A stretch of 64,000 nucleotides of DNA from Apostichopus japonicus (GCF_037975245.1 NC_092582.1:14072077-14136076); one strand, 5' to 3'. Positions 34,423-48,088 are shown, counted from the stretch's first letter. Translations and numbers: made by a program. The notes: generated by a model not told the origin, from the sequence alone.

Positions 34423-37400
34423 ATGTCGGCAGAAGACAACGGACCAGGCAACAGTTCCTCCTCGCCACAGGAAAATGGTGAGAAATAAAAGGATTTCCAT
34501 GTACAGCAGCGTAACACCGAAAACTAGTACTAGAAATAGGCCTAGCCTAGGCCTAGTAGTACCTACCAACCTTTTTAAGTCTAACATTACATTAAGTCAA
34601 ACGTTATAGGACCTTAGCCTAGGCGTAACCTTTTTCTCTCAGGGTTACCGTGAGACAAGTCGTAGCACTATTGGTTACATCTAAACGGTTGGATTCCGCA
34701 TGATAATCTTATTCATAGCCATGCAACTCTGTTTTTACTCTGTTGGCTAGAGTTCCTAGTCAAGCCTACAACTACAAAGTACAATATGATTATGAATAGG
34801 CCTGGTAGAAATTAGAAGGTAGGCAGTTATGCCTAAGTAAGGCAAACTGCACAGTCCAGTGTTCAACTAGTATTTGCCTAGGTGTAGGTCAGTACTAACT
34901 TCTATAAGGTATCTATTACTGTACAGTTGGCTTCCTACCAGTTGTGACACACTTTTGGAAATCTAATTATTTTACCATGTGGCCTATAGTATGCTAGTAA
35001 TGGAAAGTAGGCTAGGCTATAGCCCAACGTCTACTAGCTCTCTCAATTAATTAATGGTATGCTGTTGCTGAATAACTATTCTTTCAACTCTGGAATCAGC
35101 TCCTAATGAAATTAAACACTTCAGTTGGTGTACAATTCTTTATATGACACTAAATGACTGTCTAAATGCCAAATATTACAATTTAGTTATATGTAAACAC
35201 CGTTTCTTACACATCCTGATGACTAATTCTCATGCATTTTGGTTTCCATACCAGCAAGGACTATAGCTTTGATAAACATTTTACTGTTTTCCTAGTGTCC
35301 TGTATACACGTGCATGTACGCAATATGTGTCTGTATATAAGTAATTATATGCATAAATGTGTCTGTAAATATACAAAGTAAGAACGCCCAAAAGGGACGT
35401 CAAGGAACGATATAAATTTGCACAACTAGGCTCAAATCATCATGAATCAGGAAATTGATTGTGTGAACTTATAATATCAGCTGGTGGAAGTGACAGTCCC
35501 TAAAAATTTCTGTGATTTTGCTTGGAATGAAACGATTTAGGAGGAGATATCACCTCTATATATTAAAAGCAAGGAAAGGGCACGATCTCCGGCCCCCTCC
35601 TCTCCTTTCCAGATGTGTGAAATCTTTCATTGTACAATCAGTCCAGCACAAGCTTGCCTCCTTCCATCAATTGACAGGTCATTATGTGACTCTTAACACA
35701 CAGATTAGGATTCTGAGATTTGGATACTTCATTGATACTCAACCCATTAACTTTATTATACTAGTTTAATAAAGAGTCTGTATGCAATTTCCTATGTACC
35801 CTATAAAAAATACATTTATGACTGGTAACGATTTAGCACTGCACTTCCTTTATGACATTTCTGGTCCACCGCCAACTTTCTCAGGACTTCCTCCTGATCT
35901 ACCGAACCCTAATATTCAGCAGGATGTAAAATGAGACGAGAGAAATTGTAACAGTATTGGGTGTTTGCTTGTAAGTTGTAACTATTCTTTAATTGGCGGA
36001 ATAGTTGAATTGTAACCACCAAATTTGTATACTGTAAGATATGCTTTTCATAAAACAAAATTTTAAAAAGAAAACACATGCAGTAGTGGTGTTTTCCTGT
36101 TTAATTTGTCTTAATTACCTATTTCATTCTACATTTTCCCTCAGTACTGCCCCAAAATGGTATTGTACAATAGCCGGTCATTACACACAAGTTGCTTCGC
36201 CAAAGCCTCCCTGTAAATACTGTACAACGCCTCATCAAGTGCCGACTATATCTAATTTTTGCATTATTTTTCTAATATAATATAATAATATACCGTAGCT
36301 CTCGTATAGTATAATTTACAAAGTAATTACTATTTGAAAAGAAGTTAAACCTCTTGTGCAGAATGAAATTTAAGGTAACATGTGTAAACGATATGAAACT
36401 TTGACACTGGTATAATTCCATGATTATTCTTTGTCTGACCTTATTCTGTTCCGTAAATAGAATTATACATGGGATGTCTGCCTGAATGGCTCATATAGAA
36501 AGTGAATATAAGTGATGGTATCATAAAGTACTGTAGTACTTTAGTATTGTAAAATGAAGTAACGCCCAAATTTGAGAACTTTAATTTTTACTCGATACTG
36601 CCAGAGATAATACAAGAAGAAAAACATTCTGAACAGTATTAAATATTTTTTCTCAACGCTTTTCACAGAAGATGATGGCACAGCCAACAACATCTGTATT
36701 ATGGCCCTCATGGCCATATCCTACATGGTAGTCTTCTGCACGTTTCCCTTATCTCTGTGCTTCATCATCAAGGTTTGTGGTTAAATTGTATTTGTACAAT
36801 ATCTTTTCTTCTTCTCTACCAGCTAAACATTGTCTTTCAAAGCCAATCATATTTTTTCTATGACTGGTTTACAGTATACGTTTGGTTGCACCTACTGTAC
36901 ATACTCATAATGCAGTATGGCCTTTTGAGCAGAGGTCTATTAGATTGAGTGGTATCTATCTCGTTTTGTGAGGATTACATGCTGCATGGCTTGGTTAGAG
37001 TGTTGTTAATCTACATTATAACCCAACGCAACATGCAGCTGGTGGTAGGATGACAGCTCGGGTCTTGGAGACGATGATATCTGTGGGACTCCATTTGGAA
37101 GTCTTTATTGCTTCTTAAAAATACAGTATACGATGCAACTGATACTGTATATGATATTTATCCTATATGAACAGGGCTGCAGTTATGCCACAGTTATGGA
37201 TTTACTATATCACATTATAAAAGATGATAGTGTACGTTCTGAATTGCACAACAGCAAGAGAGGCAAATGGAATATTTTGGCCCGCTGTAACTTGCGCTTT
37301 TGCTGTTATGGGAAGCAAAATATTTGGTCGTTTCAACCAACCAAGGATGAGGCAAGCAGTGGCGTAGCTACGGGGGGGGGGGCCTGGGGGGCCGAGGCCC

Positions 37401-40400
37401 CCCCATGAAATCGGCTGGCCCCCCCACTGGCCCCCCCACTGGGAATGGGGTAAAAAAAACACTCATCAGTGCGATTCGCTTATATTTTTTGTTCAATAAT
37501 TTGGGAAATAGAGTTACACAATTTTCTCGTCTGCATCTGGCAGAATAAGAATAATACAATATCTGTAGTAATCATGAGAATGGTCACACAGCATGGCATG
37601 GCAATGGTCGATGCGACGATTGCGACCATACACCACGAACCTTGTTGTGCTGCGTGATAGCGATATCTGCTGAAAATATGTTCAGTGCTTCCACCTAGCG
37701 CAACAATCTATCAAAAGATTGGCTCCGTTTGTTCTGAGCCGAGGTATCAGGTATTCATGGGTGGCGATCATTGGGGGGGGGGACGGGGGGGGGGGGGACA
37801 TGTCCCCCCAATATTTCAGGTGGGGGATATAGTATCTAATATCCCCCCCAATATTTGGTGGCATAGTTTTTTTTAAGCATATGTTTTGTATTTTTTTATG
37901 ATATCGCTAGTAATTTCAAAATAGAAAATGCTTAGATACAACTTACAAGGCCTGGGAAGTGCCATTTCCAGCGATCTGGGAGGCATTTTCGGCCAAAAAT
38001 TTTCTTTTGCGCTTCGCGCCAACTCATGGTGGCGCTACGCTTAGAAAGTCTGGGTACAAGCTTTGCCCCTCCCTTGGCAAATTCCTCGCAAAGCGCCTGT
38101 CTAACCGTGTCACAATTTGTATCTATATATGACCGAAAGTGGTTTTTACTTTTTTTTCTCGAAATGAATAGCTAGACGGACCGCATCCGTAATGAAATTT
38201 GGTTTCCATCTTGCGTATGAGTGTAAGTACGTACAATCATACATAGGATCCACATCGATATGGGTTCACTGGGTTTCCATTTGGCCTGTTTCCTACAAGA
38301 TTTCTAACCGCAGGTGCGTAGCCAAGAGGGGGGGGGTGAAGGGGTGGAGACCGCCCTCCCCCTCGAGCATATTTTTTTGGTATTTTCTATGATATCGAAG
38401 TTTTATAGTAGCCGTTATAAGAGGCTTTAATATTTGTACACCAATAATTTAACTGTGTCTGAAATTTCGAAAATTCCTTGACCAACATTCTTCATCATAG
38501 TATACTTCCCTCTATACTCGTACAATTTTGACCGGTCTGTTAGTGGTTGAGGGGGGTTTTCTATATTGGTTTTCCATAGATGAAATTTAGTGCAACATTA
38601 TGGGTATGTTTTGAAGTGAATTTATTATTCAAATTCTGAACAAATAATGGGCTTAAAACCTTGAAAAGTGGGGCTGACGGGTATTGTGGGGCGTTACGTA
38701 GAATTACCTACAAATGCAATGAGGTCGAACATGATGTGTGACTGGTGACAATCTTGACAAAAGGTTATGAATGAAAAAAAAAACTAATAGGAAAAACTTG
38801 GTTCTCAGGCAAAAGTGTACATCTGGTTGGTCATTTTCAAGCCCGAGAAGTGCCATTTCCGGTCATCTGGGGGGCTATCAAAACCAGAAATTTTGTTGTA
38901 CGCTGCGCGCCAACCAATGGTGGCGCTCCGCTTTGACAGTAATTCGCCTGCATCCAAGCAGATGTCCCCCCCCCCCTTAATATTTGAAACAGATCGCCGC
39001 CCATGCAGGTATTCATATATTGCCTCGAGTCAAATGAATATATGTCATTGAATATTCCACAAAACAACTTTTTTATGGCCACGAAACTGTCGAAACAGGA
39101 TTTTCCACTACTGGTAGAGATATAAAATATTGGGAATTCTGAAATTCCTGCAAATGATGCCAACTTCCCTCAAGTTAAAAGTCAGGTTGAGTTGGCAAGG
39201 CCAGTCAGCATGAAAGAGAAAAAACTTTTTTTGCATTTCTGTCACCAAAGTTGCACATCTTTTTTGGTTGCTATTTTGCCTCACAGGTGCCATCTCCTGC
39301 GATCTGGGGGTGCTGAAAATCTCAAATTTTCTCTGTACGCTCCGCGCCAACCATGGTGGCGCTCCGCTTAGATAGTAACCTCCGGCCCCCCCACTAGAAA
39401 GAACAGCCCTCCCATGGCCCCCCCACTCAAAAAATCCTAGCTACGCCACTGGAGGCAAGGATTGCAAATGGACATCACAGTATCTCTGTTAGTGGTACTG
39501 TATGCATCTATCAAGGTGACAGCATGTTATTGCCAGAAGTCAAGATTTCTACTATACTCATCAGCAGTCATGTGATACATTGCTTCAATTGACTGCGTGA
39601 TGAACCCACGCATTGTTAATTCAAAGCCTCCGTATGTACACAGCTTGTCAATTACCACCTCTCTTAGTGAAACCTCATGACCATGACCGTATCGACGACT
39701 GGGGAACTGCATGATATTTAAAACTGGCATTGTAATATGGATTTGGAGATATATGTGCTGTACCATTGTTTGCTTCCCCTTTTTCTTTAATATAAGAACT
39801 ACCAAAGTATAAAACCAAACACCACACATTCCACTGTATACACTTACAGAGCTGATTGTGGCTTCCTAGCCTGATACTTATGATACACCGAACTTGTTAG
39901 TTCCAATTTGCACTGGATATTGAAATAGCTACAGATGAGCAAAGCTTTAAGAATGTCTTTGTTTGTTTGTACTTTAAAGTTTCCTCTTGTTACTTTTTCT
40001 GACCCAGATTGTGGGTTTTGTCATCAAAGTCTTATAAATACTGTATAACCCATTCTCTGTATTTCTATTGTACGTGTATACTATACAGCTCTTTAGGTTT
40101 TGCATGGTTTCCAAAATGGCATACCATTTCGACTGAATGAATAATTCCACCTATTTACTTCGCTCCTTGCTTACCTGTCTTCCCACAACCTTAGCACTCT
40201 CGTTCTATGAACTGGTAACCTATTAAAACTGTGCGCCCTCTATGACTATTGGATTCTGCTATAACTATTGGGGTCTGCATCATCAGCATCTAATTGGTTT
40301 CAGTTTCCATGTAAGGGTTTTGGGGTTGAGATCCGAGAGGATCCATTTGATTGAAAGATTTTCTTGCCCCTGCTTCTACGTCTGTATCTTGGATGTTTTT

Positions 40401-43400
40401 CCTTCAGATGTATTTGTGTGTAACGTCGGCCCACGTTGAGTCCTTAGAGATGGAAAATGGAAATGTAAGAATCTACAAAGCAAATAAAGTGAATCATAGT
40501 GTACTGTTCATTGTAAGTCGGCTGATCTTCCGTGCACTAAGCCCCAGATCGCAGAATCTCAGTAGGCTGACCCTCAGTCGGCAGAACTTCGGTAGGCTGA
40601 CACTCAGTCGGAAGAATAAGCAAAATAAGCAAACGATAAATGGCTCTTTTCGTCTACGTACAGCTCAGGAATATTTGTTGCACACTATCTGCTTCTCCTC
40701 CACTTCGTAAACCCGACCGTCCGGATACACTGCTCTTCTTAAGGTGTTCTTTAGATTCAACCCCGGCGCCAGTGGATAGGAGGAGCTGTGCCTGTGAGTC
40801 TGCCTCCCTATGGTTTTTCCTCACTGTCGGCCCTTTCGATTTCACGCTCTGCAGACACATATCTGAACGGCGAACCAAGGTATACAAGCTGTACGTGGAG
40901 GGTTGGCTATCTTGTTGATCTTTGAAGCCTGGGAGGACTGGGATTGATGATTTCGGTTGGCAGGTCTTTGACTTGGCCTTTATCCGTCTTGTTAGTGGGC
41001 TCCCCGTCACTTTTGAAATGCCTTCCAACTTCTCTCGTTCAACGACCTCGTCACCCTTCTATGAATAGGATTTCCTTTACCTCCCATCATTGGATTTACG
41101 TACTGTGTCTCTTGGCTGATGATTGGTCGGTTTGCTGTCTCCGCTATTCTTCCGCTCGTCTCCAATACTCCTTCCTTCACATATCTGCACATGTTTCAGA
41201 GAATCTTCCTTCCCTTGAGACCGGAACTCGTGGCAGCAATTACATTCAAAAATCTTCCGCTCATGCTCCGACTCGGCATGGATTTAACAGCACAATAAAA
41301 ACAATTGGTAAACATGAAGAGGGCAGTAAGCACATCGATTTCGGTCTCACACACACACACAAAACCCACCACGATTATACCTCAATTCACTTCCCTTTAT
41401 TAACACGTTAACAATGCGGTTTCTCATTATCTAAATGAAGCCGTATCTCTGTGGTTCCCTGCGCTTTCTTCTTGGACGTCCGGAATTTCGTAACTGTTCA
41501 CGGCTCTCTCCATTCCTTCCTTCGACGCCCTTTTTTCGGGGACTTTCTTTTCACCTCTTGTAATCATCGTTCCTCACATACTCGCGGGTACCTGTTTCTT
41601 CATTCCTTGTAATGGGGATTGAATCAACCTTTTTCGCACCGAAGTCATCTTACTGCGGTGTTCTGTAGGATGCAAGGAATGGCTTAACCCATGCTGGTTC
41701 GTCCTCCACATATTTACGCAGTCGATTGCGGTGCACTAGCTTTGGCATCTTATGTGGACCCATAGTCACCCTGAATAACACATTGTTTATCCTTTTAAGG
41801 ACAATGTCTTGGCCTTGCCTAGTCGGTGGAACTTCGAGGTTGACCCTTTTTTAACAGCAGGTGTGTATAACAAAATTAGATCTCCCTTGTTGTAAGTCTG
41901 ATCGGACGCTTTGCGGTCAACTCTTGATGACTGCCTGTCCGCCGCAAGCCTTAGTCGCTCTCGAACTTGTTTATGCGTCCCTCGAATCTTCTCCTCCAGC
42001 TGTTCGATATAAGCAGGATAAGCCTAAAAAATGTCATGCGAATGAAAAACTGTATAAAACAACCTCAAAATACATGTCCCTGTTTCCGAGCTGTTTTTGT
42101 AAAGATTCAAAGCTTTGAATTATGTCATTAAATTTCCGAGGCTTGAAAGCTTGTAAACATACCGTAATTGTTGGATCACTTCCTTTCAGCAAGAATGTAA
42201 AAGGTATGGTATTATAAGGTGTAGTCTCAATTTTGTCTCGAAGCCAAGTTCTATATTGAGCAATGAAAACTTGATTTATAAGCCCAGGTTATAAAACATT
42301 AAAAACAAAATCTATTTGTTTTATCATCTTGCAAATGTATAGGTTGTGCAGGAATACGAGAGAGCTGTCATTTTCAGGATGGGGCGCCTGCTCCCTGGAC
42401 CAGCCAAAGGACCGGGTGTTTTCTTCATACTACCCTGCATTGACACCTTCCGGACAGTGGACCTTAGGACGGTGTCATTTGATGTGCCACCTCAGGAGGT
42501 ATGATTGTACAACATGTGAAACTATTATTTTTAAATTCACACCACAGCAACTAAATGTACCTGGATTTCTAGTTAGACTCACAAGATGAACTACTTACTT
42601 GTTATAGATATTGTGTCGCTGGTAAATAACTGCAAAAATCTGCCCTTGATTTTGTGGTCAAACCTTTTAGATAAATGCCATGCCGTTCCCCAGTGAAGGC
42701 CATCGGTTGATATAACGTTGGATCAAGTCTATATCTCAGCTCCATGTATTGCGTACATGATTTAAATAACTCCCAATTCGTTGATGAAGTATTAGTTTGC
42801 TTGTAAACACGATATCTCAAGAAGGAAAGCTTGGGAGGACCTCATATATAGTGTGTTAAGAACCACATTGAGTACAAGAAGCTTATTGTTTTTGTTTGAA
42901 GTCAAAGATCATTTGGGGTCACCAGGGGTCAAATTGTGCAAACCTTTTAAACACGATATCTCAAGATGGGAAGTATGGGCAGACTCTATATTTAGTGTGT
43001 AGAATTACCACATTACGTAAAAGAAGCCTATTGTTTTTGGTGGAGGTCAAAGGTCATTTTGCGTCACCTGCTGATATTACATCATCGACACCACAATGCA
43101 TTTTTGCATTCTGGTTTTTATTTCTTATCCTGTATAGATTTTGTCCAAGGATAGTGTAACCATCGCTGTGGATGCCGTTGTGTATTCCAGGGTCTCTAAT
43201 CCCACCATTTCCATCACCAACGTGGAGAATTACAAACGCAGCACGGAGTTACTCGCTCAGACTACTCTGCGAAACATCCTTGGTACCAAATCCCTGGGAG
43301 AGATCCTGTCAGATCGGGAACAAATCAGCCACAGCATTCAGTCCATCCTGGATGAAGCCACCGACCCCTGGGGCGTCAGAGTGGAACGAGTCGAAGTGTA

Positions 43401-45629
43401 AGTTTCCCCACTCAGTTTTTTTGTGTGGAAAGTTTGGGTCAAATATTCTGCTCTCCTCGTTACCACGAGTTACCGATATGCCAGTTGAAACAAGTTGTGT
43501 TATACCTTACACTTTTCATTACTTCTGAGCATTTGACTGGGTGAAATATTAGAGCTATGAGTATGACTGAAGTGTAACAGGAATTTCTAGATTATTATTT
43601 TTCTTTCTTTGCTGGATCTAAGCTAGTTGACGTTTCTTGCAGAGAGGTCATTTACACAAGTTACTCCCGTCCCAGCTTCGAATATGACAGTCTGATAGAT
43701 ACTACTGTCTGGTTGGCTTTGAAGCTTTCCCCCAATGGTTGTATATGTCTATATAGATCCTCTTGGTCTGCATAAAGTTAGTATCCAATTATGTGTGAAT
43801 ATGTTTGGTACGGTGAAAATTAACTTTGCGTTGCTAGTTCCAGGGAGTTTATGACATATATGCATGGATCGGTCACAAGGTTTGTGGAATTGCTTGAAAT
43901 ATTTACTGTTTTTGTTTATAGTACCCAACTATTCATTGAAGGAGAAATATCAATAATGAAAGACACACACACACAATAAGAGGGGGGGGGGGGTAATTAC
44001 CTGCAGCCTAGAGCTAATGAATTGTGATATTTTGCAAACATTCCAAATATGACACATTTCAAGAGTAAACTAAGTATATCGTTAATAATTAACATGACAG
44101 AGTTTGCGGATTTCCTGTTGCCCTGCTGACTTTGCAGAATAACTCAACCAAGTCCCTTTTACTGAATAAGAGCAATTTGCATGAGCTCAAACTTTCTTAA
44201 TGAAACATATAAGAAGGGTGTTTGTTATGGGCTTTTAAACAGTAGTGGTTAGCTTTGAAAAAAAGTAGAAAAAATATTTGAAACTTAAAAAAATTAATAG
44301 GTAGATAAAGGTGTTTACTAAAATCAGCCCCAGAGTCATCCTCAGAATTTGGAGACCGATTCTTCTGTTAAATGTGGAAATCCATCAATCAAGAACTGTT
44401 TTACAGGCAACGAAAATTGTTCCCATCATTTCCATTGCTGGGACTACCAGTCCGTGTACCCCCCGTAGGAGGTCATAGAACGGTGCACCCAGTGTACGTC
44501 CATTTTGTAATGCTGATTATAAAGAAGGACCTATTGAAATGTTTCAGATGGCCAGAATAATTTAAAACGGTGGAAAAGAGTATACTTAGCGTCTTTCTTA
44601 TTTTCTTCCAATTTTTCGACAAACAGGAAGGATGTCAGGTTGCCAGTTCAATTGCAGCGTGCTATGGCTGCTGAGGCAGAAGCTAGCCGTGAAGCCCGTG
44701 CGAAGGTAAGTGTTCATCACATGAAGTTAAACGTTAGTAATTTCATTGGACTCCCACATGCCTACCTTTGCGAAAGCCGATACGTCCTGTGGAAAAAGTG
44801 AACCGGAAGCAAGCAAGTGTGATGTAAAAGACACACAACTACAATTTGTTTTCCCCATTTTTTCCCCCTTAGAAGGAGATCCCTCAGGATATGAAACCAC
44901 TCTGTAACCAGTCTAGCTTCACCATAGAGCGTGAAAACCACTCATGTCAAGTGGTATTGTATAAGCTTTACAAACCCCTGTAGGGAAATATGGAACTGTA
45001 ACCAGTCTAAATTTACCATAGAGTGTTAACCACTCATGTCAATTGGTATTGTATAAGCTTTACAAACTCCTGTAGTGAAATATGGAACTCTAACCAGTCT
45101 AAATTCACCATATAGAGTGTGAAACCACTCATGTCAAGTGGTATTGTATAAGCTTTACAAACCCCTGTAGTGAAATATGGAACTGTAACCAGTCTAACTT
45201 TATTATAGAGTGTTAACCACTCATGTCAATTGGTATTGTATAAGTTTTACAAACCCATGTAGTGAAGTATGGAACTGTTACCAGTCTCACTTCACCATAT
45301 AGAGTGTGAAAACCACTCATGTTAAGTGGTATTGTATAAGCTTTACAAACGCTGTGAGTGAAATATGGAACTGTAACCAGTCTAACTTCACCATAGCGTG
45401 TTAACAATTTCAAAAAGCAATTTCGTTTGCTTCTAATCATTAGGTCATTGCCGCCGAAGGTGAACAGAACGCTTCGAGAGCCTTGAAGGAAGCAGCTGAC
45501 GTGATCGCCCAGTCTCCATCAGCCCTGCAGCTTCGTTACCTGCAAACTCTGAACACCATTTCGGCTGAGAAGAACTCCACAATCATCTTTCCACTGCCGA
45601 TTGAGATGATGGCCATGTGGACCAAGTAG
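34423..45629 (+). CDS. STOM: Stomatin, gene copy 2 (six exons, 279 residues)
   Basis: Exons: 34423-34477, 36669-36772, 42343-42498, 43138-43397, 44627-44705, 45444-45629; every exon has exactly the same length as in copy 1. The band-7 core and coiled coil differ from copy 1 at only three residues: K to R in [10 protein letters not shown] to A in MASEAEA, and K to M near the C-terminus. The N-terminus and membrane hairpin differ at nine of the first 53 residues, for example [14 protein letters not shown] versus [14 protein letters not shown]. All splice sites are intact. The expected role is as copy 1, a raft-associated scaffold; divergent hairpins could alter targeting or partner choice (inference). 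The candidate TATA box is degraded to TAGATAG. Confidence 0.94.
37357..39451. mobile_element. 2.1 kb hAT-like composite transposon in intron 2 of stomatin gene 2
   Basis: Ends CAGTGGCGTAGCTA and TAGCTACGCCACTG are exact inverted repeats. They are flanked by GAGGCAAG at 37349-37356 and 39452-39459. Unit 1 has the empty site GGGGCAAG at 23555-23562. Long G runs follow the left end. It hosts the nested element 37756-39005 and reverse-strand cassette copies near 37981-38041, 38890-38935 and 39330-39378. No transposase is seen. Confidence 0.93.
37756..39005. mobile_element. 1.25 kb nested transposon with CATGGGTGGCG ends
   Basis: Left end CATGGGTGGCGATC and right end GATCGCCGCCCATG are inverted repeats with one mismatch. 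The exact 8 bp duplication is CAGGTATT (37748-37755 and 39006-39013). The ends resemble those of 22238-22794. Inside are reverse-strand pieces of the 5715-type family, so this is at least three levels of nesting. Confidence 0.88.
41000..42017 (-). pseudogene. Ty3/Gypsy pol remnant, copy in unit 2
   Basis: Same integrase C-terminal fragment as 25100-26138, at the matching place in intron 2 of stomatin gene 2, with the same broken frames and the TAA at 41650-41652. It differs by few bases, plus a deletion of about two dozen bases near 41060 relative to unit 1. It is a passenger of the segmental duplication and not an independent insertion. Confidence 0.75.
42806..43068. repeat. Unit 2 copy of the two-unit AACACGATATCTCAAG repeat
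   Basis: Matches 26927-27187 nearly base for base and lies in intron 3 of stomatin gene 2. Confidence 0.75.
44897..45402. repeat. Intron 5 minisatellite, about five to six units
   Basis: Same ~93 bp unit as at 29078-29352, with ACCACTCATGT recurring five times after a partial first unit. The unit number has therefore changed since duplication. Confidence 0.9.
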
Positions 45630-48088
45630 TGTTTAGTGTTAACGCAACTTCTACTAACATATAGTAAGGTGATGGGTTGGGGGGGGGGGAGTAGAATGAG
45701 GGATAATTAGATCATTTTCATGGACAAATATGTTAGCCTCAGACTGTATTTTACAATCGCTGCTGGGTGAGGTTGCAGAAGAACATGAAGACAATATGAT
45801 TGGAACATTGGGAACCTTTTTTTCTTTCTTCTTAAGATTGTCTTCCATAACTTGAACACAAATATATCAGCTACTTTGTGAAAATACAGCTTTCAGAATC
45901 CAGAATTTCAACTGTCTGTAAGTAACCTGGAAAAAGTTTATGATATATTTTCGATTGCCTTCCAACATTTGCTTGGTCTTGAAACAAGTGGACCTTGATG
46001 GATTTAACTTACCATTGTCAAACAATTTCTATGAAAGAGAACATGTTTTATCCCTTTTGGAAATGAGTGAATGATAACTAAAAAACATTGAAATTATCAC
46101 AAAGTTTGTGAAAAGTTTCATTTGGTTTTAAATTCTTACATTGCACAATGTCGTTAGCCAATAAAATTTGGCCAACGTAAATGTCTCCATGGTCAATTAT
46201 TTTGTCCAATGGTTTTAATCCAATGCCCAGATTTTCCGACTGAGTTAAAGCGTCGCAGTTGAGAGTAACCAAGCTTTTCAAAATGACAGTTGAGGGATCA
46301 TCAGCTGAACATTTTATAAATGATAGGTTTTATGTTTCTCCATAAACCCTTTGCTTTGCCTCAAATGCATGAATTTCCACTCGAATATAGCCTACAAATG
46401 TTTCCACAGTTCTAATTTATACCTGACCTTTCTCAACAAATGCATTGTTCTGTATCTTAAAAAGAGGGAAACTGGTATCTGGTGCATGTTTCATTTAGAT
46501 ATTTTATTTACGTAAAACCACGTCATGAAACCTCTTAAAAAGCTCAATGTACCTCCAGTTCTATTTACAAAATTCATTCTGGAAATGCCTTATAATCAAC
46601 TAATTTGTATTTCCTGTGTATCTTTTCTTGTTAAATTGTAATCTACATTTAGAGTGAGTCATCAAATGGGGAGGGATATGGTGGGGGGGGGGAGGGGAAG
46701 ATGGTCAGGACAGAATTTAAGTCACTTTATTTGTCAAGTTGTGATGGTTTTAGCTTCATATGAAAAAAAGTTGGCCATTTTGTATTTGACAGGTTCTTTG
46801 TTAATAATATTTTTACTTTTTGGATGTAAACTTGGAGGGTTGAACCCGAGTGAAATGAAAATGGTGCACCTGTCATTTCGAATGATGGGTGTCGTCTATT
46901 AGGAGGGTGCTTAAATGTAAGAGGTAATCAACTGAACGTACTCACATATTGAAAATCAAAGAATGTGTTCAATGGATCCATTAATAGCCTTGGAGTGGTT
47001 CTTAAACTTTAAAAAGAAAAATACCATGTTCTTGATTTTTTTTTAATTACAAAGTGACTAAATCAAAATTACAAAAAAAGGAGAAACATTGAGAAATCAA
47101 AGGTGTCTTTATTTTGCTCTCTTGTGGCTCTCTTTTGTGCTCTCTTTGTGCTCTCTCTTGTGTGCTCTCTTTTGTGGCCATTAAAAGAAGTGTTGGGTTG
47201 TAAAACAGAAATAGGATTACAGAATAAGACCTGAAAAGAGCTTCACAAAATTGACTTTATAAAACAAAACTTAATCGTTATTTCTCCAAGCACACCATTC
47301 CTTATAACATGGTAGTATAAAGTTTCTTGAAAATTGATCCAATGAAGTTCGGTATCTTCTTTCCAAATCGTCATGGTCACGTACACACGTCCAGTCCGTC
47401 TGCACTTTAGGGGTGGAAAGGGGAGGGTAGGGGGGCATTTGGAGGAGTTGTTGGGGGGGGCAGGTTAGTTGACCATCATTATTGGACCTGCTTCTACACT
47501 ATTACAACACCTTCTTGTCAGTTATATAAAGTAGCACCGGTCTTGCCATCTTTCTGGGTTATCAGATTTTGTTTTGATATTCTATTCTGACATCCATTCC
47601 TTGCTGTTGAACGCCTCACATGTTACCCACGACCTGAACCTGTTAAGATCTCTTCTGATGTATTTCCCTTTCTTTTCCTGCTTTATTTCATGAAAGATTA
47701 GATGTCATCAAATAACAAAATGCTTCTTCAGCGTTTGGTAGTTCATCTCTTTGCACTTTTTGTCTTTGTTTCAGTCTTTTTTTTTAATACATGCTTGATG
47801 GTAAGAGCCCTCCTTCTATAAAGTTTGGATCGAGTGCTCGACTGTTATTTGAAATGCAAAACACCTCGTTAAATATTCTTCCCTGGAAAAGGTCAATATT
47901 ACATGACAAGTTTGCCCTATTATCAGAATGGGTTGACAAGGGAAGTCTTGAACAAAAAATATGTATGGTGTAGGTCTTGTTTTTTAACATGACTCTGTGC
48001 TTTACATGATTAGAAAAAGTGTGGGGGAATTTTCAGTTATTAGACCAGTTACGTTAAGGACTCAACATTTCTAAGCAAAAAAAAGCTG
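45630..48088. other. 3' UTR and flank of stomatin gene 2
   Basis: Aligns with the 3' flank of gene 1. A short GCTCTCTTGTG-type microrepeat expansion (47119-47172) is specific to this unit. No other gene is seen. Confidence 0.55.

Larger units (their letters stand above)
31936..48088 (+). repeat. Stomatin tandem unit 2 (16.2 kb)
   Basis: Starts CTGTCTGATTGAATAC immediately after the end of unit 1 and ends near GCAAAAAAAAGCTGG. It lacks the unit 1 insertions at 15960, 18471 and 21427 and has its own at 37357. The part matching 23350-26950 (39452-42830) is closer to unit 1 than intron 5 and the 3' flank are. Confidence 0.9.
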
